Assembly (NCBI RefSeq): GCF_030531065.1
Contig: NZ_JAUNOQ010000010.1
Span: 28,725-92,724 of the forward strand
DNA from: Phascolarctobacterium sp.
Lineage (GTDB): Bacteria > Bacillota > Negativicutes > Acidaminococcales > Acidaminococcaceae
Length of the DNA: 64,000 nucleotides
Reading direction: 5' to 3'
Shown: one piece after another, positions 1 to 9,800 of the stretch
How positions within the stretch are numbered: the first letter of the stretch is position 1
Layout of the letters: each line of letters starts with the position of its first letter
Program-made: the position numbers and the translations under genes
The notes under the pieces: generated by a model
What the model saw: the letters and a program-made list of their open reading frames with translations, nothing else
Told to the model about the DNA's origin: nothing
Databases searched by the model: none

Positions 1-324
1 GTGGAGCGCGGGCGCGTGAAGGTGCGGGTGCAGGAGGAAAACATTGCCCCCGATATTGCCAAGGGCAAGGCGCCGCGTACCGCAGTGGGCGTGAAGAAGG
101 ACGGCACGCTGCTTTTGGTGGTAGTGGACGGGCGCAATAATAATTCTGCCGGGCTGACGCTGGCGGAGCTTGCCACCTATATGCTGCGCCTGGGCGCGCG
201 GGACGCCGTGAATTTTGACGGCGGCGGCAGCAGCGTCATGGCTATTAACGGGCAGGTGGTTAATAAGCCGTCCGACGGCAAGGAACGCAGCGTCAGCATT
301 GGCTTGGGATTGTTTACAAAATAG
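1..324 (+). CDS. Phosphodiester glycosidase (NAGPA-domain) protein, 3' end only
   Basis: The C-terminal 107 residues of an exported NAGPA/phosphodiester-glycosidase domain protein; the gene starts upstream of the window, so the GTG at base 1 is probably internal. The visible part carries the family's end signature: VVDGRNNNSAGLTLAELA, then a FDGGGSSVM block (about residues 75-83), then VNKPSDGKERSVS. Family members hydrolyse phosphodiester-linked sugars on envelope polymers, and many are secreted. The true substrate cannot be inferred from this fragment. It ends just before a clear promoter at 333-361, so it belongs to the preceding transcription unit. Confidence 0.85.
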   Translation: MERGRVKVRVQEENIAPDIAKGKAPRTAVGVKKDGTLLLVVVDGRNNNSAGLTLAELATYMLRLGARDAVNFDGGGSSVMAINGQVVNKPSDGKERSVSIGLGLFTK

Positions 325-332
325 TGAAATGC

Positions 333-361
333 TTGTCAAAAACTGCGGATGGCTGTATAAT
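333..361 (+). promoter_or_regulatory. Sigma-70-type promoter for the S55 protease gene
   Basis: TTGTCA (333-338) and TATAAT (356-361) are separated by 17 bp, a near-consensus promoter. It lies directly after the stop of the glycosidase gene, and the predicted start near 368 leaves a leader of about 120 nt before the protease start codon. Confidence 0.75.
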
Positions 362-403
362 TAAAGCAGATTATCAAAGCGTAGCTAATCACTACAGAAG
401 GCA

Positions 404-467
404 AGCGTTGCGGCGCTTAACGCTGGGACGCGTATCAAATACCGGCGAGGTGCATCCCGCCGGTTTT
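404..467 (+). promoter_or_regulatory. Structured leader with two hairpins before the S55 protease
   Basis: Two inverted repeats lie in the leader. AGCGTT/AACGCT pairs 404-409 with 419-424. ACCGGCG/CGCCGGT pairs 441-447 with 458-464 and is followed by a short T run. The second resembles a weak terminator or attenuator just upstream of the ribosome binding site. No known riboswitch class is recognisable. Confidence 0.4.
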
Positions 468-486
468 GCGGTATATAGGAGTTTAT

Positions 487-2148
487 ATGAAGATTTTTGT
501 GATAGCCTTACTGCTGTGCTGCCAGATGCTGGCGGCAGCGGCTGCCAATGTTCCCCTGATGCCCGTGCGCGATTTGCGGCCGGGAATGCAGGGCGTGGGC
601 AAAACCGTTATCAGCGGCGATACTATTGAAGATTTTAACGTGGAAATTTTGGGCGTCAGCGGCAGCGAAGCCGCAGGCTACAGTATTTTTGCGCGCCTTT
701 ATGGCGACTTAATTGAAAAGACCGGCGGCGTAGCTCAGGGGATGAGCGGCAGCCCCGTGTATGTTGACGGGCGTTTAGTAGGCGCGGTGGCTTTTGGCCG
801 CACCTTTAACGACCCTCATTATTGTTTTTTGACGCCTATCGGCAGTATGCTGCCTTTGCTGGATAAGCCGCGTCCGCTGCCTGCGAGCTGGCTGCCTGCG
901 GGTACGTCGCTTTTAGCGGGCGGCTTTACGGATTACGGTCTGGCATATTTGCAGGAAAAGCTTAAACCCTTGGGGATGGACGCTGTTGGCAGCGGCGGTA
1001 CGAGTGCCGTTGCTTCGGGAGCTTTGCAGCCGGGCAGCGCGGTGGGGGCTTCGCTTATGCAGGGCGATTTGACCCTTGGCGCTATGGGAACCGTTACCTG
1101 GACGGACGACTCCGGACGGGTGCTGGCTTTCGGGCATCCCTTTATGCAGCGGGGCGACAGCAATTTCTTTATGAACAAGGTTTGGGTGCTGGGCGTAGTG
1201 CCTAATATGCAGAGCAGCTATAAGGTGGGTAATATGGGCGAGGCTGTGGGCAGCTTTACCCAGGACCGCGCCAGCGGTATTGGCGGTAAGCAGGGAGCGC
1301 AGCCCAAAACGATACCCTTATTCGTTACGGTCAACGACAGCAGCCGCGGCCAGGGGACCAGCGTTCGCGTGCGGCTGGTGGAGGATGAAATGCTGGTGCC
1401 CACCATTGTGGACGCCGCCGTTATCAATACGCTGAGCAAGGCTGTGGACCGCAACGGCGGCGGTACGGCTAAGCTGCATTTCAGCATTACAGGCGTGGAC
1501 AGTAAGAAGCAGATGTTGCGCATCGACAGGGAAAACATGTTTTATTCTAGCGATTCGCTGCTAAAAAATGTGAATGTGGAGCTGACGGAAGCGGTCACTA
1601 TTTTAATGCAGAATAAATTTGAGCCGGTAAATATTTACGGCATTACCGTGGAAGCCGAGGTCAGCGACCAGGTGCAGGTGGCCGAAATCCAGAGCGTGAG
1701 GGCTGCCAATAAAAACGTAAAGCCCGGCGATAAAGCTGCTGTTGAGGTGGTAATGAAGCCTTACCGCGGCGCAGAATTTACCAAAACGGTATATTTTAAG
1801 GTGCCCAAGGATCATCCGGGCGGCCGTTTAGCGCTGAATGTGCGCGGCGGCAGCAGCATGGCCTGGGTTATGAACCTTCTGCGCAAACAGCAGGAGGAGG
1901 GCGTGCCCGCGGCGCAGCAGAAGAAGGAAAAGCGCCGTACCTTAGGCGATTTTGTCAAGAGCGTCAATAACGCCGATAAAAATAACGAGCTGATTATCGA
2001 CGTCGCCACCGGCCAGATGAACCCCGAAATGATGCAGAACGACGCGGGGCTGGCCGGGCTGTTGCAGGGATCGCCCTTTAAGCAGAAATATCCCTTTGAT
2101 TTTATCATTGACGGCGAAGAGGAGATTGTTTTAGAGGTAAGTAAATAA
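487..2148 (+). CDS. SpoIVB-type peptidase S55 family exported protein
   Basis: A 553-residue exported protein. ATG 487 is preferred because AGGAG (477-481) sits at good spacing; an upstream TTG at 466 has no such site. Residues 1-19 form a signal peptide. Residues 30-57 (DLRPGMQGVGKTV..) match the start of the S55 domain, and GMSGSP at 85-90 is the expected serine-protease motif, with Ser87 the likely nucleophile. The C-terminal ~300 residues are beta-rich and unassigned. S55 proteases are known from SpoIVB, which signals during sporulation by cleaving a partner across a membrane. Here the gene heads an envelope cluster next to mlaEFD, so an envelope-maturation or signalling role is more likely (inference). 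Confidence 0.8.
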   Translation: MKIFVIALLLCCQMLAAAAANVPLMPVRDLRPGMQGVGKTVISGDTIEDFNVEILGVSGSEAAGYSIFARLYGDLIEKTGGVAQGMSGSPVYVDGRLVGAVAFGRTFNDPHYCFLTPIGSMLPLLDKPRPLPASWLPAGTSLLAGGFTDYGLAYLQEKLKPLGMDAVGSGGTSAVASGALQPGSAVGASLMQGDLTLGAMGTVTWTDDSGRVLAFGHPFMQRGDSNFFMNKVWVLGVVPNMQSSYKVGNMGEAVGSFTQDRASGIGGKQGAQPKTIPLFVTVNDSSRGQGTSVRVRLVEDEMLVPTIVDAAVINTLSKAVDRNGGGTAKLHFSITGVDSKKQMLRIDRENMFYSSDSLLKNVNVELTEAVTILMQNKFEPVNIYGITVEAEVSDQVQVAEIQSVRAANKNVKPGDKAAVEVVMKPYRGAEFTKTVYFKVPKDHPGGRLALNVRGGSSMAWVMNLLRKQQEEGVPAAQQKKEKRRTLGDFVKSVNNADKNNELIIDVATGQMNPEMMQNDAGLAGLLQGSPFKQKYPFDFIIDGEEEIVLEVSK

Positions 2149-2227
2149 AATTTTCTCTGTGCCATATAAATGTCATATTTTTTTAGTATAATTAGTATAA
2201 CAAAAGCGGAAGTAGAAGGTTACGCAT

Positions 2228-2998
2228 ATGCTGCAAGCAATTTGTAGAGCTCTGGGTAAACGAATATTGGATTTTTGCGCTGCCAGCGGCAGGCTGACGC
2301 TGCTTTTTATAGCGACCCTGCGCCGGTTAAAGGACGCGGATATGAAAGAGGTAGTGAGGCAGATGGCTCTTTTGGGAGCCGATTCCCTGCCCATTGTGCT
2401 GATGACCATTATGTGTACGGGCATGGTGTTTTCCGTGCAGACGGCTAAAGAGTTTGTGCGCTTAGGCGCCGCTTCCACCGTAGGCGGCATCGTTGCCATC
2501 GCTATGGCCCGCGAGCTGGTGCCAGTTTTAGTTGGCGTCGTCGTGGCGGGGCGCATTGGCGCAGCCATTGCGGCGGAGCTGGGCACAATGAAGGTTACGG
2601 AGCAGATAGACGCTTTGCGCGTTATGGCGGCTAATCCTATAAGCTTTTTGGTGGTGCCGCGCTTTTTGGCCGTGGTGCTGATGATGCCGGTATTGGTTAT
2701 CTTCGCCAATTTTATCGGCAATATCGGCGGCTGGATTGTGGCTCACTATTATGCGGGCATCGGTACCTTTACTTATGAAAACTCTATCAGGACGCTGGCG
2801 GAATTTTACGACGTGTTCGGCGGCATGGTTAAAAGCTGCTTCTTCGGCGCGATTATCGCCATCGTGGGCTGTTACAAAGGGCTCAACGCGCCCAACGGCG
2901 CGGAGGGCGTAGGCCTGGCGACCACGGCGTCCGTAGTGCTTTCCATCATTTTGATTTTTATTTTCAATTATTTCTTATCCATCGTGATTTATGTATAA
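2228..2998 (+). CDS. mlaE: MlaE-type phospholipid ABC transporter permease
   Basis: A 256-residue polytopic membrane protein of the MlaE/permease family, with the conserved central run ELVPVLVGVVVAGRIGAAIAAELGTM (shown to 20 here: VPVLVGVVVAGRIGAAIAAE) near residues 98-125 followed by EQIDALRVMAANP. MlaE forms the inner-membrane channel of the MCE lipid transporter that moves phospholipids between inner and outer membranes. It is followed after 12 bp by the ATPase gene and then by the MCE protein gene, a complete mlaE-F-D set. The upstream 79 bp is AT-rich with TATAAT at 2187-2192 but no convincing -35, so I do not call a promoter there. Confidence 0.93.
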   Translation: MLQAICRALGKRILDFCAASGRLTLLFIATLRRLKDADMKEVVRQMALLGADSLPIVLMTIMCTGMVFSVQTAKEFVRLGAASTVGGIVAIAMARELVPVLVGVVVAGRIGAAIAAELGTMKVTEQIDALRVMAANPISFLVVPRFLAVVLMMPVLVIFANFIGNIGGWIVAHYYAGIGTFTYENSIRTLAEFYDVFGGMVKSCFFGAIIAIVGCYKGLNAPNGAEGVGLATTASVVLSIILIFIFNYFLSIVIYV

Positions 2999-3010
2999 GG
3001 AGTTGGCGCT

Positions 3011-3784
3011 GTGCAGAATGAAGAACCGATGATTAAAATTCGCCAACTGAAAATTGCTTTTGGGGACAAGGTCGTCCTCGATAATATGGATTTGGACGTT
3101 TATGCCGGAGAAACGCTGGCCATCATAGGCCCCTCCGGTACCGGTAAAAGCACGGTTATCAAGGTGCTGACGGGGCTGCTGTCTCCTAATAGCGGCAGCG
3201 TAGTTATCGACGGGCAGGAAACCAGCGGTTTTGACGAGGAGCAATGGGACGCGCTGCGCAAGCGTATGGGCGTTGTCTTTCAATATTCCGCGCTGTTCGA
3301 TTTTCTTAATGTAGGCGATAATGTGGCGTTCGGGCTGCGGCGGCAGCTGCGCCTGCCGGAAGAAGAAATAGCTAAGCGGGTGAGCGAGCTTTTGCAGATG
3401 GTGGGCATGCCGGATACGCAAAGGCTGCTGCCGTCGGAATTATCCGGCGGTATGAAAAAGCGCGTGGGCCTGGCGCGGGCGCTGGCGGTGGAGCCGCAGA
3501 TAGTTCTTTACGACGAGCCCACGTCGGGACTGGACCCGGTAATGACCATGACCATCAGCAGGCTGATACGCAAGACGCAGCGGCAGCTGGGGGTGACGTC
3601 GGTTTTAGTGACGCACGATATGGCTTCGGCTTATTCGGCGGCCGACCGCATAGCTATGCTTTACAAGGGCAGGATAGTGCAGCTTGGCACAGTGGATGAG
3701 ATTAAAAACAGCAGTAATCCGGTTGTGCATGCCTTTATTAATGGACTGGAACGGAAAGAGGAGGATATAGATGGGCAGCAGTGA
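3011..3784 (+). CDS. mlaF: MlaF-type phospholipid ABC transporter ATPase
   Basis: A 257-residue ABC ATPase energising the Mla lipid transporter. It has a Walker A (GPSGTGKST, about residues 37-45), the signature LSGGMKKRVGLARAL, a Walker B (IVLYDEPTSGLDP) and the H-loop TH near residue 200. The MKKR signature variant is typical of MlaF/Ttg2A. The GTG start at 3011 is supported by AAGGAG at 2997-3002. Its end overlaps the start of mlaD by 14 nt, which suggests translational coupling. Confidence 0.93.
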   Translation: MQNEEPMIKIRQLKIAFGDKVVLDNMDLDVYAGETLAIIGPSGTGKSTVIKVLTGLLSPNSGSVVIDGQETSGFDEEQWDALRKRMGVVFQYSALFDFLNVGDNVAFGLRRQLRLPEEEIAKRVSELLQMVGMPDTQRLLPSELSGGMKKRVGLARALAVEPQIVLYDEPTSGLDPVMTMTISRLIRKTQRQLGVTSVLVTHDMASAYSAADRIAMLYKGRIVQLGTVDEIKNSSNPVVHAFINGLERKEEDIDGQQ

Positions 3785-5039
3785 GGTTAAAGTAGGCGCA
3801 TTCGCCTTAGGCGGCGCAGTGGTGCTGGCAGGCATCATTACCTTTATGGGAGCGTTTTCCTTCGGCAAAAAGGGCTATGAGCTGCGCATCGATTATCCGC
3901 AGGTCAGCGGCCTGATGCCCGGCCATGTAGTGCGTTATGCCGGCGTACAGGTGGGCACGGTAAAGGAACTGAAGGTAGCGCCCGATAAGGTTGAGGTTAT
4001 TGCTGAAATAGACGATAATATTAAAATTCCCCAAGGCTCCGTATTCAGCATCGCTGCGGACGGCATCATGGGCGAAAAATACGTGAACGTAGCGCCGCCG
4101 CTCAAAATGGGGCAGGGCTTTATTACCGAAGGCAGTACGATTAAGGGCGTACCCGGCGGCGGTATGGACGAGTTCTTCGCTAATTCCGGCGATTTGGTTA
4201 CTCGTTTGGAAAATATCGCCGGCGCGTTTGAAAACATCTTCGGCGACAAGGAAGTACAGGAGTCCATGAAGGACGGCTTTAAAAATATGCGTGATATCAG
4301 CGAGAATATGAATACCTTTACTAAGGTAATGGCCGACGTCGCTGTGGCCAACCAGCAGGATATCAGCCGCATGATACAGCAGATGAGCGAGTTGAGCCAG
4401 CATATGAACGGCACGGTATCGCATATTGAAAGTATTATGGACGGCGTGGATAATAACGGGCAGACCGGGCGTAACATCGCTGCGATTGTCGCTAATATAG
4501 AGCAGACCAGCGAACGCATGGAAAACATTGTGCAGATGCTGGAATCAGTTGCGCAGGATCCGGTGACGCAGCAGTCCTTAAAAGATACGTTGGTTAATGT
4601 TAAGGAAACCAGCGCTAAAGCCAATAAAATTTTAGGCACGCTGACGGAAGCCAAGATTTCGGCGGATGCCGGTTATGCCGCCAAGGGCGGCGACTGGCGC
4701 GGCAATTTGGGCGTAACGCTGCGGCCCGGCAACGAAGCCTTCGTTTATATGGGCGGTTACGATATCGGCGAAGCCAATAAGTTCGACTTTATCGTCGGGC
4801 GGCAGCTGGGCAACGCTGGCGTCAGCATGGGAGCTATGCAGGGCGAGTTCGGCGTGGGCTTGAGCTACGACGTGGGCCGCGATTTTAAGCTGTATTCCCA
4901 GCTCTATGATTTTGACGACGCTAAGGTGCGCGTGGGCGGCGAGCTGCGCCTGACCGACAGCTTTTCCCTGTACGGCGAGACCATGGATGTGCGCGGCAGC
5001 AAGCGCGATACCTATATGGGCGTAAGAACTTATTTTTAA
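3771..5039 (+). CDS. mlaD: Long MlaD: MCE-domain protein with C-terminal barrel-like domain
   Basis: A 422-residue MCE protein. Residues about 10-28 form the membrane anchor and 36-112 the MCE domain (YPQVSGLMPGHVVRYAGVQV..). Residues about 130-300 form a long helical stretch, and about 303-422 form alternating beta strands ending in the aromatic TYF. E. coli MlaD is under 200 residues, so this is the elongated Negativicutes form, known from Veillonella, in which one protein is thought to bridge the periplasm and end in an outer-membrane barrel. The start has a strong GAGGAGG site (3757-3763) inside mlaF. Confidence 0.9.
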   Translation: MGSSEVKVGAFALGGAVVLAGIITFMGAFSFGKKGYELRIDYPQVSGLMPGHVVRYAGVQVGTVKELKVAPDKVEVIAEIDDNIKIPQGSVFSIAADGIMGEKYVNVAPPLKMGQGFITEGSTIKGVPGGGMDEFFANSGDLVTRLENIAGAFENIFGDKEVQESMKDGFKNMRDISENMNTFTKVMADVAVANQQDISRMIQQMSELSQHMNGTVSHIESIMDGVDNNGQTGRNIAAIVANIEQTSERMENIVQMLESVAQDPVTQQSLKDTLVNVKETSAKANKILGTLTEAKISADAGYAAKGGDWRGNLGVTLRPGNEAFVYMGGYDIGEANKFDFIVGRQLGNAGVSMGAMQGEFGVGLSYDVGRDFKLYSQLYDFDDAKVRVGGELRLTDSFSLYGETMDVRGSKRDTYMGVRTYF

Positions 5040-5087
5040 GCTTGCAGCGGTAGAGGCGCATACTGTGGAGGTTTACAGAAATTTCAT

Positions 5088-5116
5088 TTGACATTTTAAA
5101 AGAAAAAAAATATAAT
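5088..5116 (+). promoter_or_regulatory. Consensus sigma-70 promoter of the tolC-family gene
   Basis: TTGACA (5088-5093), a 17-bp spacer and TATAAT (5111-5116), so both hexamers are perfect. The transcription start would fall near 5123, immediately before the inverted repeat at 5126-5141, so the promoter is strong but probably repressed. Confidence 0.88.
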
Positions 5117-5125
5117 TTCTTTATA

Positions 5126-5141
5126 CTGACTGATTAGTCAG
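5126..5141. promoter_or_regulatory. TetR-type operator overlapping the start of the tolC transcript
   Basis: The inverted repeat CTGACT-gatt-AGTCAG lies right at the predicted +1 region. Its shape (TGACTnATTAGTCA-like) is typical of operators bound by TetR/AcrR-family repressors, which often control efflux or envelope channels. No tetR gene is present in the window, so the regulator would be encoded elsewhere. Confidence 0.65.
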
Positions 5142-5161
5142 AATGAAATGGAGGTTTATCG

Positions 5162-6619
5162 ATGAGTAGACATAAATTAAGTAAACGATTGCTGACTTTG
5201 TCGGCTGCCGTATCTTTGCTGCTGTGCCAATCCGCTTTTGCCGGTGAAACCGTGGAGCTGAACTTGCAGGACGCTATGGAGCGAGCCTTCAATACCAACC
5301 CCGCGATTACTATCGCCGGGTATGAACGCGACAGTGCGCGCGCTAATTACAACGCCGCCCGCCAAAGCCGCGGTATTACCATTACGGCTAACCACAGCAC
5401 GCAGCGCGGCGGTTATGACGATAACCAATATTCTCAAGGTGGATGGGTTGCTGTAGATAAAAACGCTAATACCTATATTCCTCGACAAAATTTGGGTAAA
5501 AGGATTGGTAATACGCATTCTAATACGCTTACGGCTACGCTGCCTATTTACACCGGCGGTAGGCTGAGCGGTACGATTAAACAGGCCAAGGCCAACTACC
5601 TGTATACGGTAGAAGGCGTGCAAAAGGCGTACAACGATATGCGCTCCACCGTAACCAACGGTTATTTCGATATGCTGCAGGCCGGCAATATGCAAGATTT
5701 GGGACGCGAATCCGTGGAGCAGCTGGCCGACCATCTGAAAAACGTCGAAGCGCAATACGATGTCGGCGTTGTCGCCAAGGTCGACGTGCTGCGCAGCCAG
5801 GTGGAATTGGCTAACGCCAAGCAGACCCTGATTCAGTACGAAAACAATTATCAAATCGCCGAAGCCAACTTGAATAAAATCGTGGGTCTGCCCATGGATA
5901 CGCAGCTCAAGCTGGATAATATTTTAGTTTATACTCCTTATGACAAAGATTTGGCTTATTGCTTGGATTATGCTTCTACGCACCGCCCGGATATCGAGCA
6001 GGCCAAGCAGAATGTAGAAGCCGCCAAGGGCGCGCTGCGCGTGGCTATCGCCGGGCATATGCCGCAGGTAACGGCCAGCGCCAGCCAAAACTGGAACAAC
6101 ACTAACTGGCCCGGCGACGAGAACGGCAACTGGGCTGTGGGCGTAACCGTCAATTTGAATGTGTTCGATACCGGCGTAACCAATTCGCAGATTCACGGCG
6201 CGGAAGCCGATTTGGCGAAAGCGCATGAAACGTATCGCAACACTGTGGATTCGGTAAATCTGGACGTGCGTACTAATTATTTGAGCCTGCGCGAGGCTGA
6301 AAAGCGTATTGACGCTACGCATCTGGCTGTGGACCAGGCGGACGAGGATTACCGTATCGCCCAGCTGCGCTACATGAACGGCGTTGGCACCAATACCGAC
6401 GTGCTGGACGCGCAGGTGGCTTTGACCACGGCTAAGACTAACTATCTGAAGGCTTTGTACGATTACAATACCTCCAAGACCGATTTGGAAACTTCTATCG
6501 GCGTGCCCATGGCGTTCCCGACGAAGGTGACGGTAGAAGCGCCCAAGGCGAAGGTTGCCGTTGACGCTAAGGCTGCGGACCAACCGGCGGACGCTGAAGC
6601 CGATAAGGAAGCAAAATAA
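5162..6619 (+). CDS. TolC-family outer-membrane channel protein
   Basis: A 485-residue outer-membrane efflux protein. Residues 1-27 are a signal peptide ending AFA. Two OEP repeats follow (about 35-225 and 260-455), each a helical hairpin plus beta strands, for example the VGVVAKVDVLRSQVELANAK segment near residue 201 and its later counterpart VGTNTDVLDAQVALTTAKTN. The last ~25 residues are an Ala/Asp/Lys-rich tail. TolC proteins form the trans-periplasmic exit duct for export systems. It has its own promoter and operator, separate from mlaD, and a terminator after it, so it is a single-gene unit. No cognate pump gene is adjacent. Confidence 0.92.
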   Translation: MSRHKLSKRLLTLSAAVSLLLCQSAFAGETVELNLQDAMERAFNTNPAITIAGYERDSARANYNAARQSRGITITANHSTQRGGYDDNQYSQGGWVAVDKNANTYIPRQNLGKRIGNTHSNTLTATLPIYTGGRLSGTIKQAKANYLYTVEGVQKAYNDMRSTVTNGYFDMLQAGNMQDLGRESVEQLADHLKNVEAQYDVGVVAKVDVLRSQVELANAKQTLIQYENNYQIAEANLNKIVGLPMDTQLKLDNILVYTPYDKDLAYCLDYASTHRPDIEQAKQNVEAAKGALRVAIAGHMPQVTASASQNWNNTNWPGDENGNWAVGVTVNLNVFDTGVTNSQIHGAEADLAKAHETYRNTVDSVNLDVRTNYLSLREAEKRIDATHLAVDQADEDYRIAQLRYMNGVGTNTDVLDAQVALTTAKTNYLKALYDYNTSKTDLETSIGVPMAFPTKVTVEAPKAKVAVDAKAADQPADAEADKEAK

Positions 6620-6645
6620 AAACGCGCTGAATGAGATAAGCTTAT

Positions 6646-6681
6646 AACTGGCAAGACACTGGTTTTGCCAGTTAATTTTTT
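6646..6681 (+). terminator. Rho-independent terminator after the tolC-family gene
   Basis: AACTGGCAA (6646-6654) pairs with TTGCCAGTT (6665-6673), followed by AATTTTTT. Confidence 0.8.
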
Positions 6682-6780
6682 GCCCTGTTTAGTAGTATTT
6701 GTGAAATAATTGGAAAGAAAGAGGAAGACGCGCTTGCGTGTCGAACTAATATAAGTCTAGCTATAAGCTTACATGAACTT

Positions 6781-6822
6781 TCCGCCGACGTCTGGCGGAG
6801 CGCGCCGCGTGGTTACGGCGCG
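6781..6822 (+). promoter_or_regulatory. Paired GC-rich hairpins in the tamB leader
   Basis: TCCGCC/GGCGGA (6781-6786 with 6794-6799) and CGCGCCG/CGGCGCG (6801-6807 with 6816-6822) are adjacent perfect inverted repeats ending about 30 nt before the tamB start. Neither is followed by a T run. They probably structure the 5' leader; no promoter with good hexamers is visible between the terminator at 6681 and here. Confidence 0.4.
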
Positions 6823-6854
6823 AAAGATTTTGATAATAACGGCTGGTGGGGCAG

Positions 6855-9800
6855 ATGAAAAAGTATTTTAGATTCATAGGTTTTTTAATAGTGCTGCTCA
6901 GCGCAGGTTATATTTTTCTGGTGCATACGGTGATGCCCTCCTATTTGCGGCAGCTGGTGCCGCAGGCCGAGACTATGGCCGACGATTATATCAACGGCAG
7001 CGTATCCATCGGCGAGCTGACATGGAACGGCGGCTTGAGCGCAGAGATTGATAATGTGGTGATAAGGGACGCTAACGGCGGCACGGTAGCCGAGCTGCCG
7101 CGCACTATCGTGCATGTGCGTCCGTGGCTGGCGCTGGATAAGGGAGCGCGGGCCGTCAGCAAAATAGAGCTGATGCGGCCGAAGGCTTATCTGGTGATGA
7201 ATGATAGCGAGCAATGGAATATGCAGCACTTGCTCAAGCCTTCTGATTCGGAGGAAACGCCTTTCTATGGCTTATTGGAAATTACCGACGGCAGCCTGCA
7301 GGTGGCGACGCCTGAGGGGCAATGGGATTTTGGCGTGGACGGCACGCTGAACGGCGGCGCTAATCCTAAATTTGGCGTGGATATGCAGCTGACCAGCGGT
7401 GCGGACAGGTTGGCTGTCAGCGGTTTGATGACTGCCAAGGGCGAAGGCCGTTTGCAAGTGAAGGGCGATAAGCTGGCGTTGGCGGCTTATGGCGCTTTGG
7501 CGAAACGCTACGCCGGTTTGGACAATTTGCAGGGCGGGCTGGGCAAGTTAGCCGTTTTGTACGTCAACGAAAACGGCGGGCAGAGATTTTCCGGCGAGGT
7601 CGCTTTAGCTGGCCTGCAGGCCGAAGTATCGGCGGCGAACGAAAAACATAAGGTAGCGCTGAACGGTTTGCTGCGCGCCAGCGATAATGTGGTGTCGGTC
7701 AATGGCCTTGACGTGGGCGTGGACGGACAGCAGCTGCTCCTGGAGGGCGAGGCTGACCTGAGCGATATCGAAGCGCCTCAGGGCGAGGGCGTAGTGAGGG
7801 CTGAAAAATTGGCCTATGGCGGCTATACCGTGGCTAAGCTGCGTCTGCCCTTCCGCGCCGATAAAGAGAATATTATTTTAGACGGCTTCCAGACGGAATA
7901 TGGCGGCGGCAGCATAAAGGCTAACGGCGCCTACAGCATTAAGGAGCAGGCGCTGACAGCCGACGTTCAGCTGCAAAATATTACTCATCAAATACCTGAC
8001 AGGCCTGCGGACGACGTTCACGTTAACGCTAAACTAGCGGTGCTGGCGAAAAATTTGCAGGATAAAGTGCAGTTGCATGCGGCGGCGGATACGCTGGATT
8101 TGCGCTGGCGCAGTCTGGCAATCAATAAAATGGCGCTGGACGGCGCGCTGAACGAAGCAGGGCTGACAATAGACCATTTCAGCGCTTTTGCCGGCAATAA
8201 CGGTAGTCTGGCGGTCAGCGGCAGCGTAGCTAAGGATGGCACGCTGGAGCTAAAAGGGCGTATGGCGGACTTCCCTGTAAATCCCTTGCTGGATATCGCG
8301 GCGGGGCAGGAGGCCAGCGGCTTGTGCTCCACGGGCTTTGCCATCGGCGGCAAGCTGACGGCTCCGGAATTTTCCGGCATGGTGCAGCTGACGCAGGCCG
8401 AATTTTTGAAGCAGAAGATTGACGAGGCTCACGGCTTTATCAGCTTGAAGGATAATGTGCTGACGATTAAAAATCTGGTAGCCAATATGGAGCAGGGCAA
8501 GCATTTGCTGGACGGCAGCATAGATTTGCGAGGCGAGGAGCCTGCCTTCGAGCTGTCCCTGGAAACCCAGGGCGTGCGTATCGAACCCATTATGCAGCTT
8601 TTGGCTCCTGACGCTTCGGTAACGGGCAATTTGGATAATATTATGCAGCTCAGCGGCACGGTCAGCCATCCGTCGGTGTACGGCGAGGTACACGCTACGG
8701 ACGGCAGCGCGGCCAGTCAGCTGTTTAACAGCGTATCGGGGCGCTATATTTATGAGAACGGCAGGCTGGAGTTGCACAATTTCCTCGTTCAAGCCTTCCT
8801 GGCCAGCATTAAGCTGGACGGTGTAATGACGGCGGATCAGCGTCTGGATTTCAATATGGACGCCAAGAATGTGGATTTGGCGCATCTGCCCATTAAAGAC
8901 GAAACTGTGGATTTAGACGGTTTGCTGGACGCCAAAGGGCATTTGGGCGGCATGCTGAGCAGTCCTACGTTTGAGGGCGATATCGCCAGCGAAAAAATTT
9001 ATATTAACGGCGAGGCGCTGTCCGAGCTTCAGGGTACGCTGGACAGCAACGCTAAAGAAAAAAATCTTTTTCAGGTATCGTTTAAGCAGCCGTATAAGGA
9101 CGACCCGCTTAACTATGGCATTTACAGCGCCGATATCAATATCGATACCGTGCAGCGCTTTGTACAGGGCAAGGTGCTGATGGCTTGGGGCGATATTGGC
9201 GGTTTGCTGCGTATGGCGCGGCAGGATTACGATATTAACGGGCAAATGCAGGGCGAGCTGAGCTTTAATCCGCAGGGCAAGGGCAGCGGCACCAGCATCG
9301 CCGTTAATGCTGACGACGTTAAAATTCACGAGCTGAATTATGCCCATATGAACTTTAACGGGCATTTGCAAAATGGTATCGTAACCTTTGATAATGTTAA
9401 GCTGCAGGAGCAGCAGAATGTGACCGACCGCGGGGTGATTGTAGCCGACGGACGCATAGACTTGCGCAGGAAAGGCATGGATATGTCGTTGTCCTCAGTT
9501 AAGGCTAACCCGGCGATTGTGACGGCGGTCATGAAAGATCCGCCGGAAATTAAGGGCGAAATGGATATGACGGTAAAGCTGGGCGGCACGATCGACGAGC
9601 CTCAGGGAACAGGCTCTCTGGAAATAGTCAACGGCTCGATAGCCGGAGTAAGTATAGACCGTTTGACGGCCATGCTGTCGCTGAAGGATGATAATATCAA
9701 TTTACAGCAATTTTCCGCCGTCAAGGATGTCTACGGCGTTAAGGCCGAGGGCGATATTCCGTTGGATTTGTTCCGCTCGCGGGATCAGCGCCGCAATCCG

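Noticed and set aside
404..467. Riboswitch in the S55 leader
   Set aside because: Only two simple hairpins are present; no conserved core of a known class was recognised.
324..629. Open frame of 101 codons starting at the glycosidase stop
   Set aside because: It overlaps the promoter, leader and the start of the S55 protease in another frame, and its translation resembles no protein.
487..2148. Sporulation protein SpoIVB
   Set aside because: Only the protease domain pattern is shared; no sporulation genes are nearby and the context is envelope biogenesis.
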